The notes under the pieces were generated by a model, which worked only from the letters and a program-made list of their open reading frames with translations, made no database searches and was not told the DNA's origin. Of a stretch of 64,000 bases of DNA, positions 25,549 through 32,911 are shown piece by piece; positions within the stretch are counted from its first letter, which is position 1; the number at the start of each line of letters is the position of its first letter. The DNA is taken from NCBI GenBank assembly GCA_964645645.1, contig CAZYBC010000005.1, forward strand, positions 1 through 64,000, in the 5' to 3' direction. The stretch is from CAZYBC01 sp964645645 (GTDB lineage Bacteria; Patescibacteriota; Microgenomatia; UBA1400; PJMF01). Made by a program: the position numbers and the translations under genes.

Positions 25549-26496
25549 CTAATTTTGATTTCTATAAAAATTTAAAATCCTTGCTAAAGTTGGCTTAATA
25601 TCTTTGGTTTCTTGCCAACCTAAAGTCTTTACCTTGTGATTATCGGCAATAATTTGCGCAGTATCAAGTGGTCTAAATTTTTGTGGATCAACTTCTACTT
25701 TAATTTTAACCTGAGCTAAACTAATTAGCATCTCCAACATTGCTTGGATGCTGTAACCACGGCCACTGCCAAGGTTATATGTTTCACCAATTTCTCCTTG
25801 ATTCATTAATAAAATATAAGCTTTGACAATGTCTTTAACATCAGAAAAATCCCGAATACTATTTAAATTACCTACCATGATTTTATCTTGTAATCCTTGT
25901 TCAATTTTTACTATTTGACTAGCAAAATCGGCAATCACAAATCCTGGAGCTTGTCTTTCGCCAATATGATTAAAAGGTCTCACTCGGATAATATTTAAGT
26001 GATGAGTTTGTTGATAGTTATAAGCCAGCATATCTTGAATAACTTTAGAAACGGCATAGGGATTAACTGGCCCTAAAGGAGTATTTTCATCTAATGGTTT
26101 ATCTTGTGGCTGATAAACTAAAGCACTGCCAATAGCTAAAATTTTAGCTTTAGGCGTGAATTGTTTTACAGCATGCAGAAGATTCAACTGTAACACTAAA
26201 TTATTTTCTAAAGTTTCTTTTTCTGCTTCATAACTACTGCCCACTGCGGCGGTAGCAGCCAAATGATAAATTTGGGTAGCTTGCAATTTTTCTATTAATT
26301 CAAAGGTAGCTTGCTGGTTGGTTAAATCAACCTGGTGAATTTGATTAGAACCTAACAAATTAGCCACATAGCCACCATGGCTGGAAATATTGGTGACATG
26401 GATATTTTTATATTGTTGGGCAATTAGTTCTTCAACGAGATGTGAACCAACAAAACCAGTGCCTCCAGTAATTAAAATTACTTCTTGTTTAGACAT
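25549..26496 (-). CDS. NAD(P)-dependent sugar epimerase/reductase, probably GDP-6-deoxymannose reductase
   Basis: An extended short-chain dehydrogenase: ITGGTGFVGSHLVEELI at the N-terminus, YHLAATAAVGSSYEA, the serine region AIGSALVYQP, the YxxxK motif in NPYAVSKVIQD, and RPFNHIGERQAPGFV, which is typical of Rmd-type reductases. Beside gmd, the best reading is reduction of GDP-4-dehydro-6-deoxymannose to GDP-D-rhamnose; a UDP-sugar 4-epimerase role cannot be excluded. The gene starts 6 nt after ugd and ends 9 nt before gmd, so ugd, this gene and gmd are probably one transcript. Confidence 0.82.
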   Translation of the reverse strand: MSKQEVILITGGTGFVGSHLVEELIAQQYKNIHVTNISSHGGYVANLLGSNQIHQVDLTNQQATFELIEKLQATQIYHLAATAAVGSSYEAEKETLENNLVLQLNLLHAVKQFTPKAKILAIGSALVYQPQDKPLDENTPLGPVNPYAVSKVIQDMLAYNYQQTHHLNIIRVRPFNHIGERQAPGFVIADFASQIVKIEQGLQDKIMVGNLNSIRDFSDVKDIVKAYILLMNQGEIGETYNLGSGRGYSIQAMLEMLISLAQVKIKVEVDPQKFRPLDTAQIIADNHKVKTLGWQETKDIKPTLARILNFYRNQN

Positions 26497-26502
26497 AATA
26501 TT

Positions 26503-27777
26503 TTAGCGTCCAATGCCAATATATTTGAAGCCAGCAGCTTTTATCTTACTTGGATCAAATTGATTTCTGGCATCAATAAAGTAAGGTTTTTTAGTAGTTT
26601 TAATTGTAGCAAAATCAAAGCCAATAATCTCCGGCCATTCTACTAAAGCCATAATAACCTCAGCTTTTTGACAAGCTTCTGGTAAAGTTGATACTTGAGT
26701 ATAATTATCAAAATCAGGTTGATATTTAGCCATAGGATCAAAAGCCATGATTTTGGCACCCTTATCCATTAAAACTGGCACAATTTTAGTTGCTGGCGCT
26801 TCACGTAAATCATCGGTGTGGGGTTTAAAAGATAAACCTAAAACAGCGACAGTTTTGCCTGCAAAACCACCTACCTGTTGATCAAATTTATCCATTAATT
26901 TATAAATTCTTTCTTCATTAAGTTGACTAATCTTATTAAGCAAATTGTTACTTTCTCCAACCGCCCTAGAATAGGCAGCTAATTCTTTAACATCTTTGGG
27001 GAAACAAGAACCACCATAACCCAAACCAGGATACCAATAATGGTTGCCAATTCTTTGATCAAAACCAATGCCTTTAATAACTTCCATTACATCAGCGCCA
27101 TTTTTTTCACACAAGTCTGCAATTTGATTAATAAAAGTAATACGAGTGGCTAAATAAGAATTAGCGGTATATTTAGTCATTTGAGCTGAATTAGGATTCA
27201 TTCTTAGGATAGTGGTTTTTAGTGGCTGATGAAGTTCTTCTAATTTTTTAAAGACAAATTCATTAGTAGCGCCAATAATAACTCGATCTGGATTTAAAGT
27301 ATCAGCTACTGCACTGCCTTCTTTAAGAAATTCTGGCAAACTGGCTGTATGAAATTTAGTCTTAGTTTTAGCTTTAAGTGCTTTTTCTACTTTATTTAAA
27401 GTACCAGGAGGCACAGTAGATTTAACTACCACAATGGCATCTTGCTTAAGATATTCAGCCATTGCTTCACAGCTAGCAAAAACATATTTTAAATCTGCCT
27501 GACCATCAGCAGCACTTGGAGTACCAACAGCAATAATAATGACGTCGGCATCCTTAATAGCAGTTTGATAGTGAGTGGTAAAAGTTAAACGACCAGTTTT
27601 TTGTTGTTCAGTTAATAATTCTTCCAGATTCGGTTCATAAAAAGGCACTTTGCTTTTTTTAAGGCTCGCGATTTTTTTCTCATCAACATCAAGACCAATG
27701 ACTTGATGACCAAAAGAAGCGTAGACAGCGCTACTAACAACTCCTACAAAACCAGTACCAATAATCGTTATGTTCAT
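26503..27777 (-). CDS. ugd: UDP-glucose 6-dehydrogenase
   Basis: Oxidises UDP-glucose to UDP-glucuronate with two NAD. The Rossmann start is MNITIIGTGFVGVVSSAVYASFG, followed by VPFYEPNLEELL, AVGTPS, VVKSTVPPGT, PEFLKEGSAV and the catalytic cysteine segment GYGGSCFPKDV, then GLSFKPHTDDLREAPA. The ATG at 27777 gives 424 aa. A start at 27816 would lie upstream of the promoter and is rejected. TTGGCA and TATATT at 17-nt spacing give a transcript with a leader of about 3 nt. The first gene of the leftward nucleotide-sugar unit. Confidence 0.95.
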   Translation of the reverse strand: MNITIIGTGFVGVVSSAVYASFGHQVIGLDVDEKKIASLKKSKVPFYEPNLEELLTEQQKTGRLTFTTHYQTAIKDADVIIIAVGTPSAADGQADLKYVFASCEAMAEYLKQDAIVVVKSTVPPGTLNKVEKALKAKTKTKFHTASLPEFLKEGSAVADTLNPDRVIIGATNEFVFKKLEELHQPLKTTILRMNPNSAQMTKYTANSYLATRITFINQIADLCEKNGADVMEVIKGIGFDQRIGNHYWYPGLGYGGSCFPKDVKELAAYSRAVGESNNLLNKISQLNEERIYKLMDKFDQQVGGFAGKTVAVLGLSFKPHTDDLREAPATKIVPVLMDKGAKIMAFDPMAKYQPDFDNYTQVSTLPEACQKAEVIMALVEWPEIIGFDFATIKTTKKPYFIDARNQFDPSKIKAAGFKYIGIGR

Positions 27778-27816
27778 AATAGGGTACAATATACTTATTA
27801 ATATAACAGATGCCAA
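27778..27816 (-). promoter_or_regulatory. ugd promoter, almost leaderless
   Basis: On the minus strand TTGGCA (27816-27811), a 17-nt spacer and TATATT (27793-27788) lie 10 nt before the ATG at 27777. The divergent trmD start (27818) is 40 bp away. A weaker plus-strand TATAAC (27802-27807), also 10 nt from its ATG, may serve trmD. Confidence 0.65.
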
Positions 27817-27817
27817 G

Positions 27818-28468
27818 ATGCAGATTAATATCTTAACTCTATTTCCAGACTTTTTTAAAGGGGCTTTAGAAACCTCTATTTTAGCGCGAGCTCAAAAAGC
27901 TGGTTTAATAACTTTTAAAATTATTAATATCCGTGATTTTGCCACAGATAAACACCATCTTACCGATGAACGGCCCTTTGGCGGTGGCCCAGGAATGGTG
28001 ATGAAAATAGAGCCAATTGATAAAGCTCTGCAAGCTTTAAAACTAGCCACAAAATTAAATTGTAAAACTATTTTAACTTCAGCTAAAGGCGGATTATTTA
28101 CTCAAAAACTTGCTCAAGAATATGCGCAATTAGATGAATTAACCATTATCTGTGGTCATTATGAAGGTGTAGATGAACGAGTAGCTGAGCATTTGGTAGA
28201 TGAAGAAATCAGAATCGGGGACTATGTTTTAACTGGCGGTGAAAGTGCGGCTTTAGTAATTAGTGATGCTGTAAGCCGCTTAATTAAAGGCGTGCTAGGT
28301 AATGAAGAAAGTAATCAGAACGAATCGCATAGCCAAGTTGGTGAATTAGCTCATCCTGTTTACACTCAGCCCAGAGTTTATAAAGATTGGGCTGTTCCAG
28401 AAATTTTACTTAGTGGTGACCATCAAAAAATTAAAACCTGGCGGAAAGAACAAAGAAAAACTAGTTGA
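27818..28468 (+). CDS. trmD: tRNA (guanine-N1)-methyltransferase TrmD
   Basis: Methylates G37 of tRNAs with G at position 36. The trefoil-knot SPOUT features are visible: INILTLFPDFFKGALETSI at the start, TDERPFGGGPGMVMKIEPI, ICGHYEGVDERV, and EEIRIGDYVLTGGESAALV. The ATG at 27818 gives 216 aa; a start at 27770 would lie inside ugd. The C-terminal domain is slightly shorter than in E. coli (255 aa). It is the only plus-strand gene within the leftward glycan arm and is flanked by VapC, with an 8-nt convergent overlap. It ends in TGA, more evidence for the standard code. Confidence 0.95.
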   Translation: MQINILTLFPDFFKGALETSILARAQKAGLITFKIINIRDFATDKHHLTDERPFGGGPGMVMKIEPIDKALQALKLATKLNCKTILTSAKGGLFTQKLAQEYAQLDELTIICGHYEGVDERVAEHLVDEEIRIGDYVLTGGESAALVISDAVSRLIKGVLGNEESNQNESHSQVGELAHPVYTQPRVYKDWAVPEILLSGDHQKIKTWRKEQRKTS

Positions 28469-28874
28469 TTTTAAATTGCTGGGTGATTTTTTTTTGTAAT
28501 TTTTTAAAATCTTGATCAAAAGTAAAAATTTGTTTAATTTGATATTGATCAATAATTGCTGCTGAATAGCAATCTATCCAGCTAAGATTTTTATTTTTAA
28601 TTTGTTTAAAAATTTTCCATGTTTGAGTAAGCAATTTAGTTTTTTCAGTTAATATTAAAGTCTGAGGATTATTTTGCAGTTTTTCGACAAATTTAAGAGT
28701 AGTTTGTTTATCAAATCTCATGCTGCCTACAGTAAGAATTTCTCCAATTACCGCCCAGCTAGTGACAAAATGATCAATCTTAAGATTTTGCTTGATAATT
28801 TTTAAAGCTTCAAGATGATTAGTATCGTGTTGATTAAGTAAACTTAGATAAAAACTTGTATCAATAAAAGTCAT
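28461..28874 (-). CDS. vapC: VapC-type PIN-domain toxin
   Basis: The PIN ribonuclease fold of 137 aa has the acidic residues D5 (FIDTS), E45 (GEILTVG), D101 (SWIDCYSA) and D120 (FTFDQDF) expected of a metal-dependent RNase. In other bacteria VapC toxins cut initiator tRNA or rRNA. It overlaps the antitoxin gene by 4 nt, the normal VapBC arrangement, and overlaps trmD tail to tail by 8 nt. The four acids suggest an active enzyme. The target is unknown. Confidence 0.87.
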   Translation of the reverse strand: MTFIDTSFYLSLLNQHDTNHLEALKIIKQNLKIDHFVTSWAVIGEILTVGSMRFDKQTTLKFVEKLQNNPQTLILTEKTKLLTQTWKIFKQIKNKNLSWIDCYSAAIIDQYQIKQIFTFDQDFKKLQKKITQQFKIN

Positions 28875-29104
28875 TTTTGATAAAGGGTTTTTTTATAAGT
28901 AGTAGATAATTGTGGATCAGCTTTAATTGCTGGATCAGAAATTTTGCTTAATTCTAACAAAATATTGCTATTTTCAGCTTGTTCTTGAAGAAAATCATTA
29001 ATTAAACTTCTAATTAAATTAGAAATATTAAGAGCCTTTTTTTCAGCGATTAATTGTAAAGTTTGCTTATCTTTATCTGGTAAACGAATAATAAGTTGAG
29101 CCAT
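28871..29104 (-). CDS. vapB: VapB-type ribbon-helix-helix antitoxin
   Basis: A 77-aa protein with an N-terminal RHH-like segment (MAQLIIRLPDKDKQTLQLIAEK as the strand and first helix, then NISNLIRSLINDFL) and a polar C-terminal tail that would wrap the toxin. It should dimerise, bind its own promoter and neutralise VapC. The ATG at 29104 is preferred over 29140, because the 29140 ATG lies inside the predicted -10 (29144-29139) and would not be transcribed. The pair is embedded in the glycan cluster between trmD and the RmlD-like gene. Confidence 0.8.
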   Translation of the reverse strand: MAQLIIRLPDKDKQTLQLIAEKKALNISNLIRSLINDFLQEQAENSNILLELSKISDPAIKADPQLSTTYKKTLYQK

Positions 29105-29138
29105 ATTAAAATGATTGAGATTTTGTATTACGTATTGC

Positions 29139-29167
29139 ATTATATTAATTAAACCAAAGATAGTAAA
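29139..29167 (-). promoter_or_regulatory. vapBC promoter
   Basis: On the minus strand TTTACT (29167-29162), a 17-nt spacer and TATAAT (29144-29139) predict a start near 29132 and a leader of about 28 nt to the ATG at 29104. The leader lacks a Shine-Dalgarno site. The rest of the gap at 29105-29224 shows nothing further. Confidence 0.55.
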
Positions 29168-29224
29168 TATTTAGTTACTGCTATTTATAACAAACAAAAA
29201 TGAAAAAATTATGAAAAAAATAAA

Positions 29225-30112
29225 CTAAATTTTAATCTCTTTAATTGCACTTTTAATGTTCTTTAGTTGAAAATCTAAAATATTTTTTAATTTACTGCAA
29301 TCTAAGGCTGTATTTTTTTGGTAAGGCCGATTTAGAGTTTTTAAATAAGCACTTAAATCACCTTTTTTGACCTCTCCTGGTAAGTTTAAACCTTCTTTAA
29401 GAGCTAGAGCAAAATCATAATCGCTCCATTTTTCACCACTGCTAGCGTGAAATAAACCAGTTTGCTGAGTACGGATAATAAAATCAATAATTTTAGCAAA
29501 GTCATCAACAAAAGTTGGCCCGAAATAATGATTATCAAACATTGGATAAAGTTGATTAGCTTGTAAACCCTGAATAATTTTATGAGCCATATCAGCTCTT
29601 TCAAAACGATCAGAACGGAATGGTTGATCAATACGTAAAATTGTCCAGTTAAGATCACTATTAGTCACGGCTTCTTCTGCCCAAGCTTTGGTTTGACCAT
29701 ACCACTCAATTGGTTGCATCACATCATTTTCGCTGTATAAATCTTCTTTTTCGCCATTAAAAACATAAGCCGTAGAAATATGGATTAAATGTTTGCCAGT
29801 TTGTTCGCAAGCTTTAATAATATTTTTAGTGCCATCAACATTAATTTTATAAACTAAACCATTTTTATCACCTTGTTGATTCCAAGCGGCAGTGACATCT
29901 GTAAAAGCAGCTAAATGCAAAACAAATTTAGCTTCAGGAGTTTGTGCAAAAGCCTGTATCACACTTTCATAATTAGTGATATCCACTGGTTGAGTTGGAT
30001 GTCTTAAATCTAAACTATGAAATTGATATTCTTGTTTAAAATCATTGGCAAATTTAGAACCAACTAAACCATTTAAACCAGTTGTAATAATTGTTTCTTG
30101 CATATTAACCAT
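29225..30112 (-). CDS. dTDP-4-dehydrorhamnose reductase-like short-chain dehydrogenase
   Basis: RmlD-like extended SDR of 295 aa: TTGLNGLVGSKFANDF at the N-terminus, VLHLAAFTDVTAAW (matching the RmlD NxAAYTxVDxAE segment), STAYVFNGEKEDLYSE, YxxxK in WYGQTKAWAEE, and LRIDQPF. It overlaps rfbB by 8 nt, supporting a role in dTDP-sugar synthesis. RmlA and RmlC are not in the window, so the product may be dTDP-rhamnose only if those are elsewhere; reduction of another 4-keto sugar is possible. ATG 30112 or ATG 30103 could start the protein, differing by three residues. Confidence 0.8.
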   Translation of the reverse strand: MVNMQETIITTGLNGLVGSKFANDFKQEYQFHSLDLRHPTQPVDITNYESVIQAFAQTPEAKFVLHLAAFTDVTAAWNQQGDKNGLVYKINVDGTKNIIKACEQTGKHLIHISTAYVFNGEKEDLYSENDVMQPIEWYGQTKAWAEEAVTNSDLNWTILRIDQPFRSDRFERADMAHKIIQGLQANQLYPMFDNHYFGPTFVDDFAKIIDFIIRTQQTGLFHASSGEKWSDYDFALALKEGLNLPGEVKKGDLSAYLKTLNRPYQKNTALDCSKLKNILDFQLKNIKSAIKEIKI

Positions 30113-31118
30113 ATTTTTCTTGAAAATATTTTTTGTTTTTTTCTTTTAGTGCTTGCCACCACCATTGATTATCTTGGTACCATTGAATGGTTTTGGTTAA
30201 ACCTTCTTCTAAATTAACGCTGGGCTTCCAGCCTAATTCGCGATTAATTTTAGACCAATCAACACTATAACGGCGATCATGGCCAGGACGATCATTAATA
30301 AATTCAATTTTATTTTCATCTTCATTCATTAAATTAAGAATCATTTTGCAGATTTCTAAATTAGAGACATCTTTATTTAAGCCACCAATTAAATAAGTTT
30401 CACCAATTTGACCATTTAATAATACGGCTTCTATAGCACTGCAATGATCTTGAACATATAACCAATCTCGTACATTTAAGCCATCACCATAAACTGGAAT
30501 TTTTTTACCTTCGATTAAATTTGTAATGGCTAAAGGAATAAATTTTTCTGGAAAATGATATTCACCATAATTATTAGAACAATTAGTGAGAGTGTAGGGT
30601 AAACCATAAGTTTCTCCATAGGCTCTTACCAAATGATCACTGCTAGCTTTGCTGGCTGAATAAGGACTTCGTGGATCATAGGGAGTTTGTTCATTGAATT
30701 TTTCCTCAGTATCTAAAGCCAATGAACCAAAAACTTCATCAGTAGAGATATGATGAAAACGCTTAATTTTATTTTTTAAAGCGGCATCTAAAAGAGTAAA
30801 AGTCCCGTTAACGTTAGTATCCAAAAAAATTTCTGGATTACTAATAGAACGATCAACGTGAGATTCAGCTGCAAAATGTACTACGGTACTAACATCATCC
30901 ATAATTTTTGCCACTAATTCTTTATCAGTAATATTACCTTCAATAAAAACATAATTAGGATTATTTTCTAAATCTTTTAGGCTATCTTTATTACCGGCAT
31001 AGGTTAAAGCATCAAGGTTAATGATTTTATAATCAGGATGATTTTTCATCCAATAATGAATAAAGTTAGACCCAATAAAACCGGCTCCGCCAGTTACTAA
31101 TATAGTTTTTTCTTTCAT
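30105..31118 (-). CDS. rfbB: dTDP-glucose 4,6-dehydratase
   Basis: Converts dTDP-glucose to dTDP-4-dehydro-6-deoxyglucose. Motifs in order: VTGGAGFIGSNFIHY, DALTYAGNKDSL (specific to RmlB), HFAAESHVDRSI, HISTDEVFGSL with the catalytic Thr-Asp-Glu, the YxxxK motif YSASKASSDH, NNYGEYHFPEKFIPL and GDGLNVRDWLYVQDH. At 337 aa the length is usual. A Shine-Dalgarno-like AGGA lies 7 nt before the ATG. It is followed by the RmlD-like gene with an 8-nt overlap. Confidence 0.96.
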   Translation of the reverse strand: MKEKTILVTGGAGFIGSNFIHYWMKNHPDYKIINLDALTYAGNKDSLKDLENNPNYVFIEGNITDKELVAKIMDDVSTVVHFAAESHVDRSISNPEIFLDTNVNGTFTLLDAALKNKIKRFHHISTDEVFGSLALDTEEKFNEQTPYDPRSPYSASKASSDHLVRAYGETYGLPYTLTNCSNNYGEYHFPEKFIPLAITNLIEGKKIPVYGDGLNVRDWLYVQDHCSAIEAVLLNGQIGETYLIGGLNKDVSNLEICKMILNLMNEDENKIEFINDRPGHDRRYSVDWSKINRELGWKPSVNLEEGLTKTIQWYQDNQWWWQALKEKNKKYFQEKYG

Positions 31119-31142
31119 AAAATGATCCTATTTTTTTTAGAA

Positions 31143-31373
31143 TTAAAAATCATAATCTAAATCTTGTTCATGTGATAAATCAATTAAACGTTGAGTTTCT
31201 TCTCTGCCTAAAATATCTCTCACTCTAACATACATATCCTCTAGCTTATTATATTTTTTTTGTTCTAATTTATAAGCAGATTGATAAAATCCAGCCATTA
31301 GAGCTAAGACTAAAATTATTATTAATAATATATAAGTGAGAGTTCTATAACTAATTGGTTGCTTTAATTGCAT
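31143..31373 (-). CDS. Small single-pass membrane protein, unknown function
   Basis: A 76-aa protein with a short N-terminal tail, one transmembrane helix (about residues 11-30, LTYILLIIILVLALMAGFYQ) and a charged, probably helical C-terminal region ending LSHEQDLDYDF. No known domain is recognised. A near-consensus promoter for this gene lies within the 3' end of the DUF167 gene, so it can be transcribed apart from the genes upstream. Confidence 0.7.
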   Translation of the reverse strand: MQLKQPISYRTLTYILLIIILVLALMAGFYQSAYKLEQKKYNKLEDMYVRVRDILGREETQRLIDLSHEQDLDYDF

Positions 31374-31409
31374 TGGACTTAGTATATCAGTTTAATAAAT
31401 TTCTACCAA
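31374..31409 (-). promoter_or_regulatory. Leaderless promoter inside the DUF167 gene 3' end
   Basis: On the minus strand TTGGTA (31409-31404), an exact 17-nt spacer and TATACT (31386-31381) preceded by TGA (extended -10) are followed by 7 nt and the ATG at 31373. The -35 encodes the Leu-Val near the end of the DUF167 protein. It is the best-formed promoter in the window. Confidence 0.7.
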
Positions 31410-31622
31410 CTTTTTTTTTGTTGTTAATCCTTGTTTAATAAAAATTTGTGAAGTTTTACAGTGAAAATGATCAGATAAAATTTTAATTAAAACTTGATTA
31501 GCTTTTCCTTTTACTGGTGTAGTAGTTAAATAAACCTGCCAAATTTCTTGCTTATCAACGAGAATTTTTTCCACTAAATTTTTTTTAGCTTGAGGATGCA
31601 CTAGCACTGTAATTATTTTCAT
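31392..31622 (-). CDS. DUF167 (YggU-type) small protein
   Basis: This 76-aa protein matches the YggU/DUF167 pattern: MKIITVLVHPQAKKN at the start, VYLTTTPVKGKANQVLIKIL (family motif PxxGxAN) and a closing IKQGLTTKKKLVEI, resembling the GxxSRxKxxxI segment with Thr-Thr-Lys in place of Ser-Arg. Function is not established for the family. It starts 2 nt after the LCP gene's stop, so the two are probably translated from one mRNA. Confidence 0.85.
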   Translation of the reverse strand: MKIITVLVHPQAKKNLVEKILVDKQEIWQVYLTTTPVKGKANQVLIKILSDHFHCKTSQIFIKQGLTTKKKLVEIY

Positions 31623-31624
31623 TA

Positions 31625-32770
31625 TTATTGATTAGCATTAAGTTTTAACAAAATTTCGTTACGAAAATCATCAATATTTTTAATTGTATAAACCCATAAA
31701 TTTTCATAATAGAAATCTGGAGGATTATAAAGTACCCCAGAAGGATCTGATGGATCAGTGCTTAAAGTTTGACCGACAATTTTGAGTTGATTAATAGTCG
31801 GTAAAAGAGCGCTCACTGTAGCAAATAAATCAACCAGACTTAAGGCTTGAGAATAATTTTGGTTATAAAAATTAATAATTTTTCCACCTATCTCAGGATG
31901 ATCATAAAAATATTGAGGATCTCCAACTTTATTGAAAAAAGCCTTGAATACTTCCTGTTGACGTTCACCTCTGGCGATATCATTACCTTCGTCATCAGCG
32001 CTTTTTCTTGATCTGATATATTGTAAAGCTCTTTTTCCAGACATTAATTGTTTGCCAGATTCAAAAGTAACGGTTTCATAAAGTAAATTCGGATCAGTTA
32101 CAGTGCTGATATCAACATCACTTTTAGGAAATTCTGTATCAGTAAAACCTTCAGCCACCTCAACTTCAATCCCACCAACAACATCAATTAATTGTTCTAA
32201 TTGTTCTAAAGATAAAACTAAAGTGTGATCAATATGAATATTAGTTAATTCACTAATTACTTGAGCTGGAAATTGAGTTGGATTAGTTTGATTACGCTCA
32301 TAACCATAAGCGAGTAAAGCATTAATTTTAGTTTGATAAGATTCGCTCCAAATATCTCTAGGTAAAGAAAGAATATTGATAGTGCCAGTATCAAAATGAA
32401 TTCTAACAATCATCATCGTATCAGTAAGAGGCGGAATATCACCTCGACTCTCTAAAGTATCTACTCCAAGCAAAAGAATAGTGGTTTCGGTTCTATTGGC
32501 TTCTTGATAAAGCTGGCTTTTATCATATCCAGTTTGAACCATAGAAAGCAAATTTCTAACTGGAATTTGAGCAGTAGATTCAAAAGCTTGGTATTTTTTA
32601 CTAAAAATAATAAATAAAATAGCTGAAGATAACCAAATTAAAAAAATACAAGTAAAAATAAAATAAGCAAACCAAGATAATTTTCTTTTCTTTTTTAAAG
32701 GTTGATTTTGATCATTGCTAGTATTAATTTGATCTTCCATAATGGGAAAATTCTGATTATTTTGATCCAT
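31625..32770 (-). CDS. LytR-CpsA-Psr (LCP) family glycopolymer transferase
   Basis: LCP enzymes attach polyprenyl-pyrophosphate-linked glycopolymers to the cell wall in Gram-positive bacteria. A cytoplasmic N-terminus of about 30 residues precedes a membrane helix (about 31-54). The LCP domain shows ILLLGVDTLESRGD, TDTMMIVRIHF, NILSLPRDIWSE, KINALLAYG, VVGGIEVEV, and RALQYIRSRKSADDEGNDIARGER split across the lipid-binding Arg/Asp cluster. It lies at the head of the leftward arm opposite the glycosyltransferase array, so attaching the product of this cluster is the obvious role. Whether this organism has a peptidoglycan acceptor is not shown in the window. Confidence 0.93.
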   Translation of the reverse strand: MDQNNQNFPIMEDQINTSNDQNQPLKKKRKLSWFAYFIFTCIFLIWLSSAILFIIFSKKYQAFESTAQIPVRNLLSMVQTGYDKSQLYQEANRTETTILLLGVDTLESRGDIPPLTDTMMIVRIHFDTGTINILSLPRDIWSESYQTKINALLAYGYERNQTNPTQFPAQVISELTNIHIDHTLVLSLEQLEQLIDVVGGIEVEVAEGFTDTEFPKSDVDISTVTDPNLLYETVTFESGKQLMSGKRALQYIRSRKSADDEGNDIARGERQQEVFKAFFNKVGDPQYFYDHPEIGGKIINFYNQNYSQALSLVDLFATVSALLPTINQLKIVGQTLSTDPSDPSGVLYNPPDFYYENLWVYTIKNIDDFRNEILLKLNANQ

Positions 32771-32788
32771 AATTTTAATATTGTATCA
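32771..32788 (-). promoter_or_regulatory. LCP gene extended -10 promoter
   Basis: On the minus strand TGA-TACAAT (TACAAT at 32785-32780) ends 9 nt before the ATG at 32770, predicting a leader of 1-3 nt. Confidence 0.5.
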
Positions 32789-32893
32789 ATTTTAATATTT
32801 AATTTGCACTTGTATTACTCATTTTAGGCATAAAGCTTAAAAAAAGATACTCTTATTTTAAATTAGAAAGTTAATATTATTAATCTTAGTTAA

Positions 32894-32911
32894 TTTGCTA
32901 CAATAAAAATA
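32894..32911 (+). promoter_or_regulatory. Leaderless promoter heading the rightward glycosyltransferase array
   Basis: TTTGCTACAAT (32894-32904; extended TGC before TACAAT) is followed by 7 nt and the ATG at 32912. The same 11-mer with the same gap precedes frr. No good -35 was seen. Confidence 0.58.

Noticed and set aside
29404..29658. Minus-strand reading frame of 84 codons
   Set aside because: It overlaps the RmlD-like gene in another frame and has only Ile/Leu-rich shadow composition.
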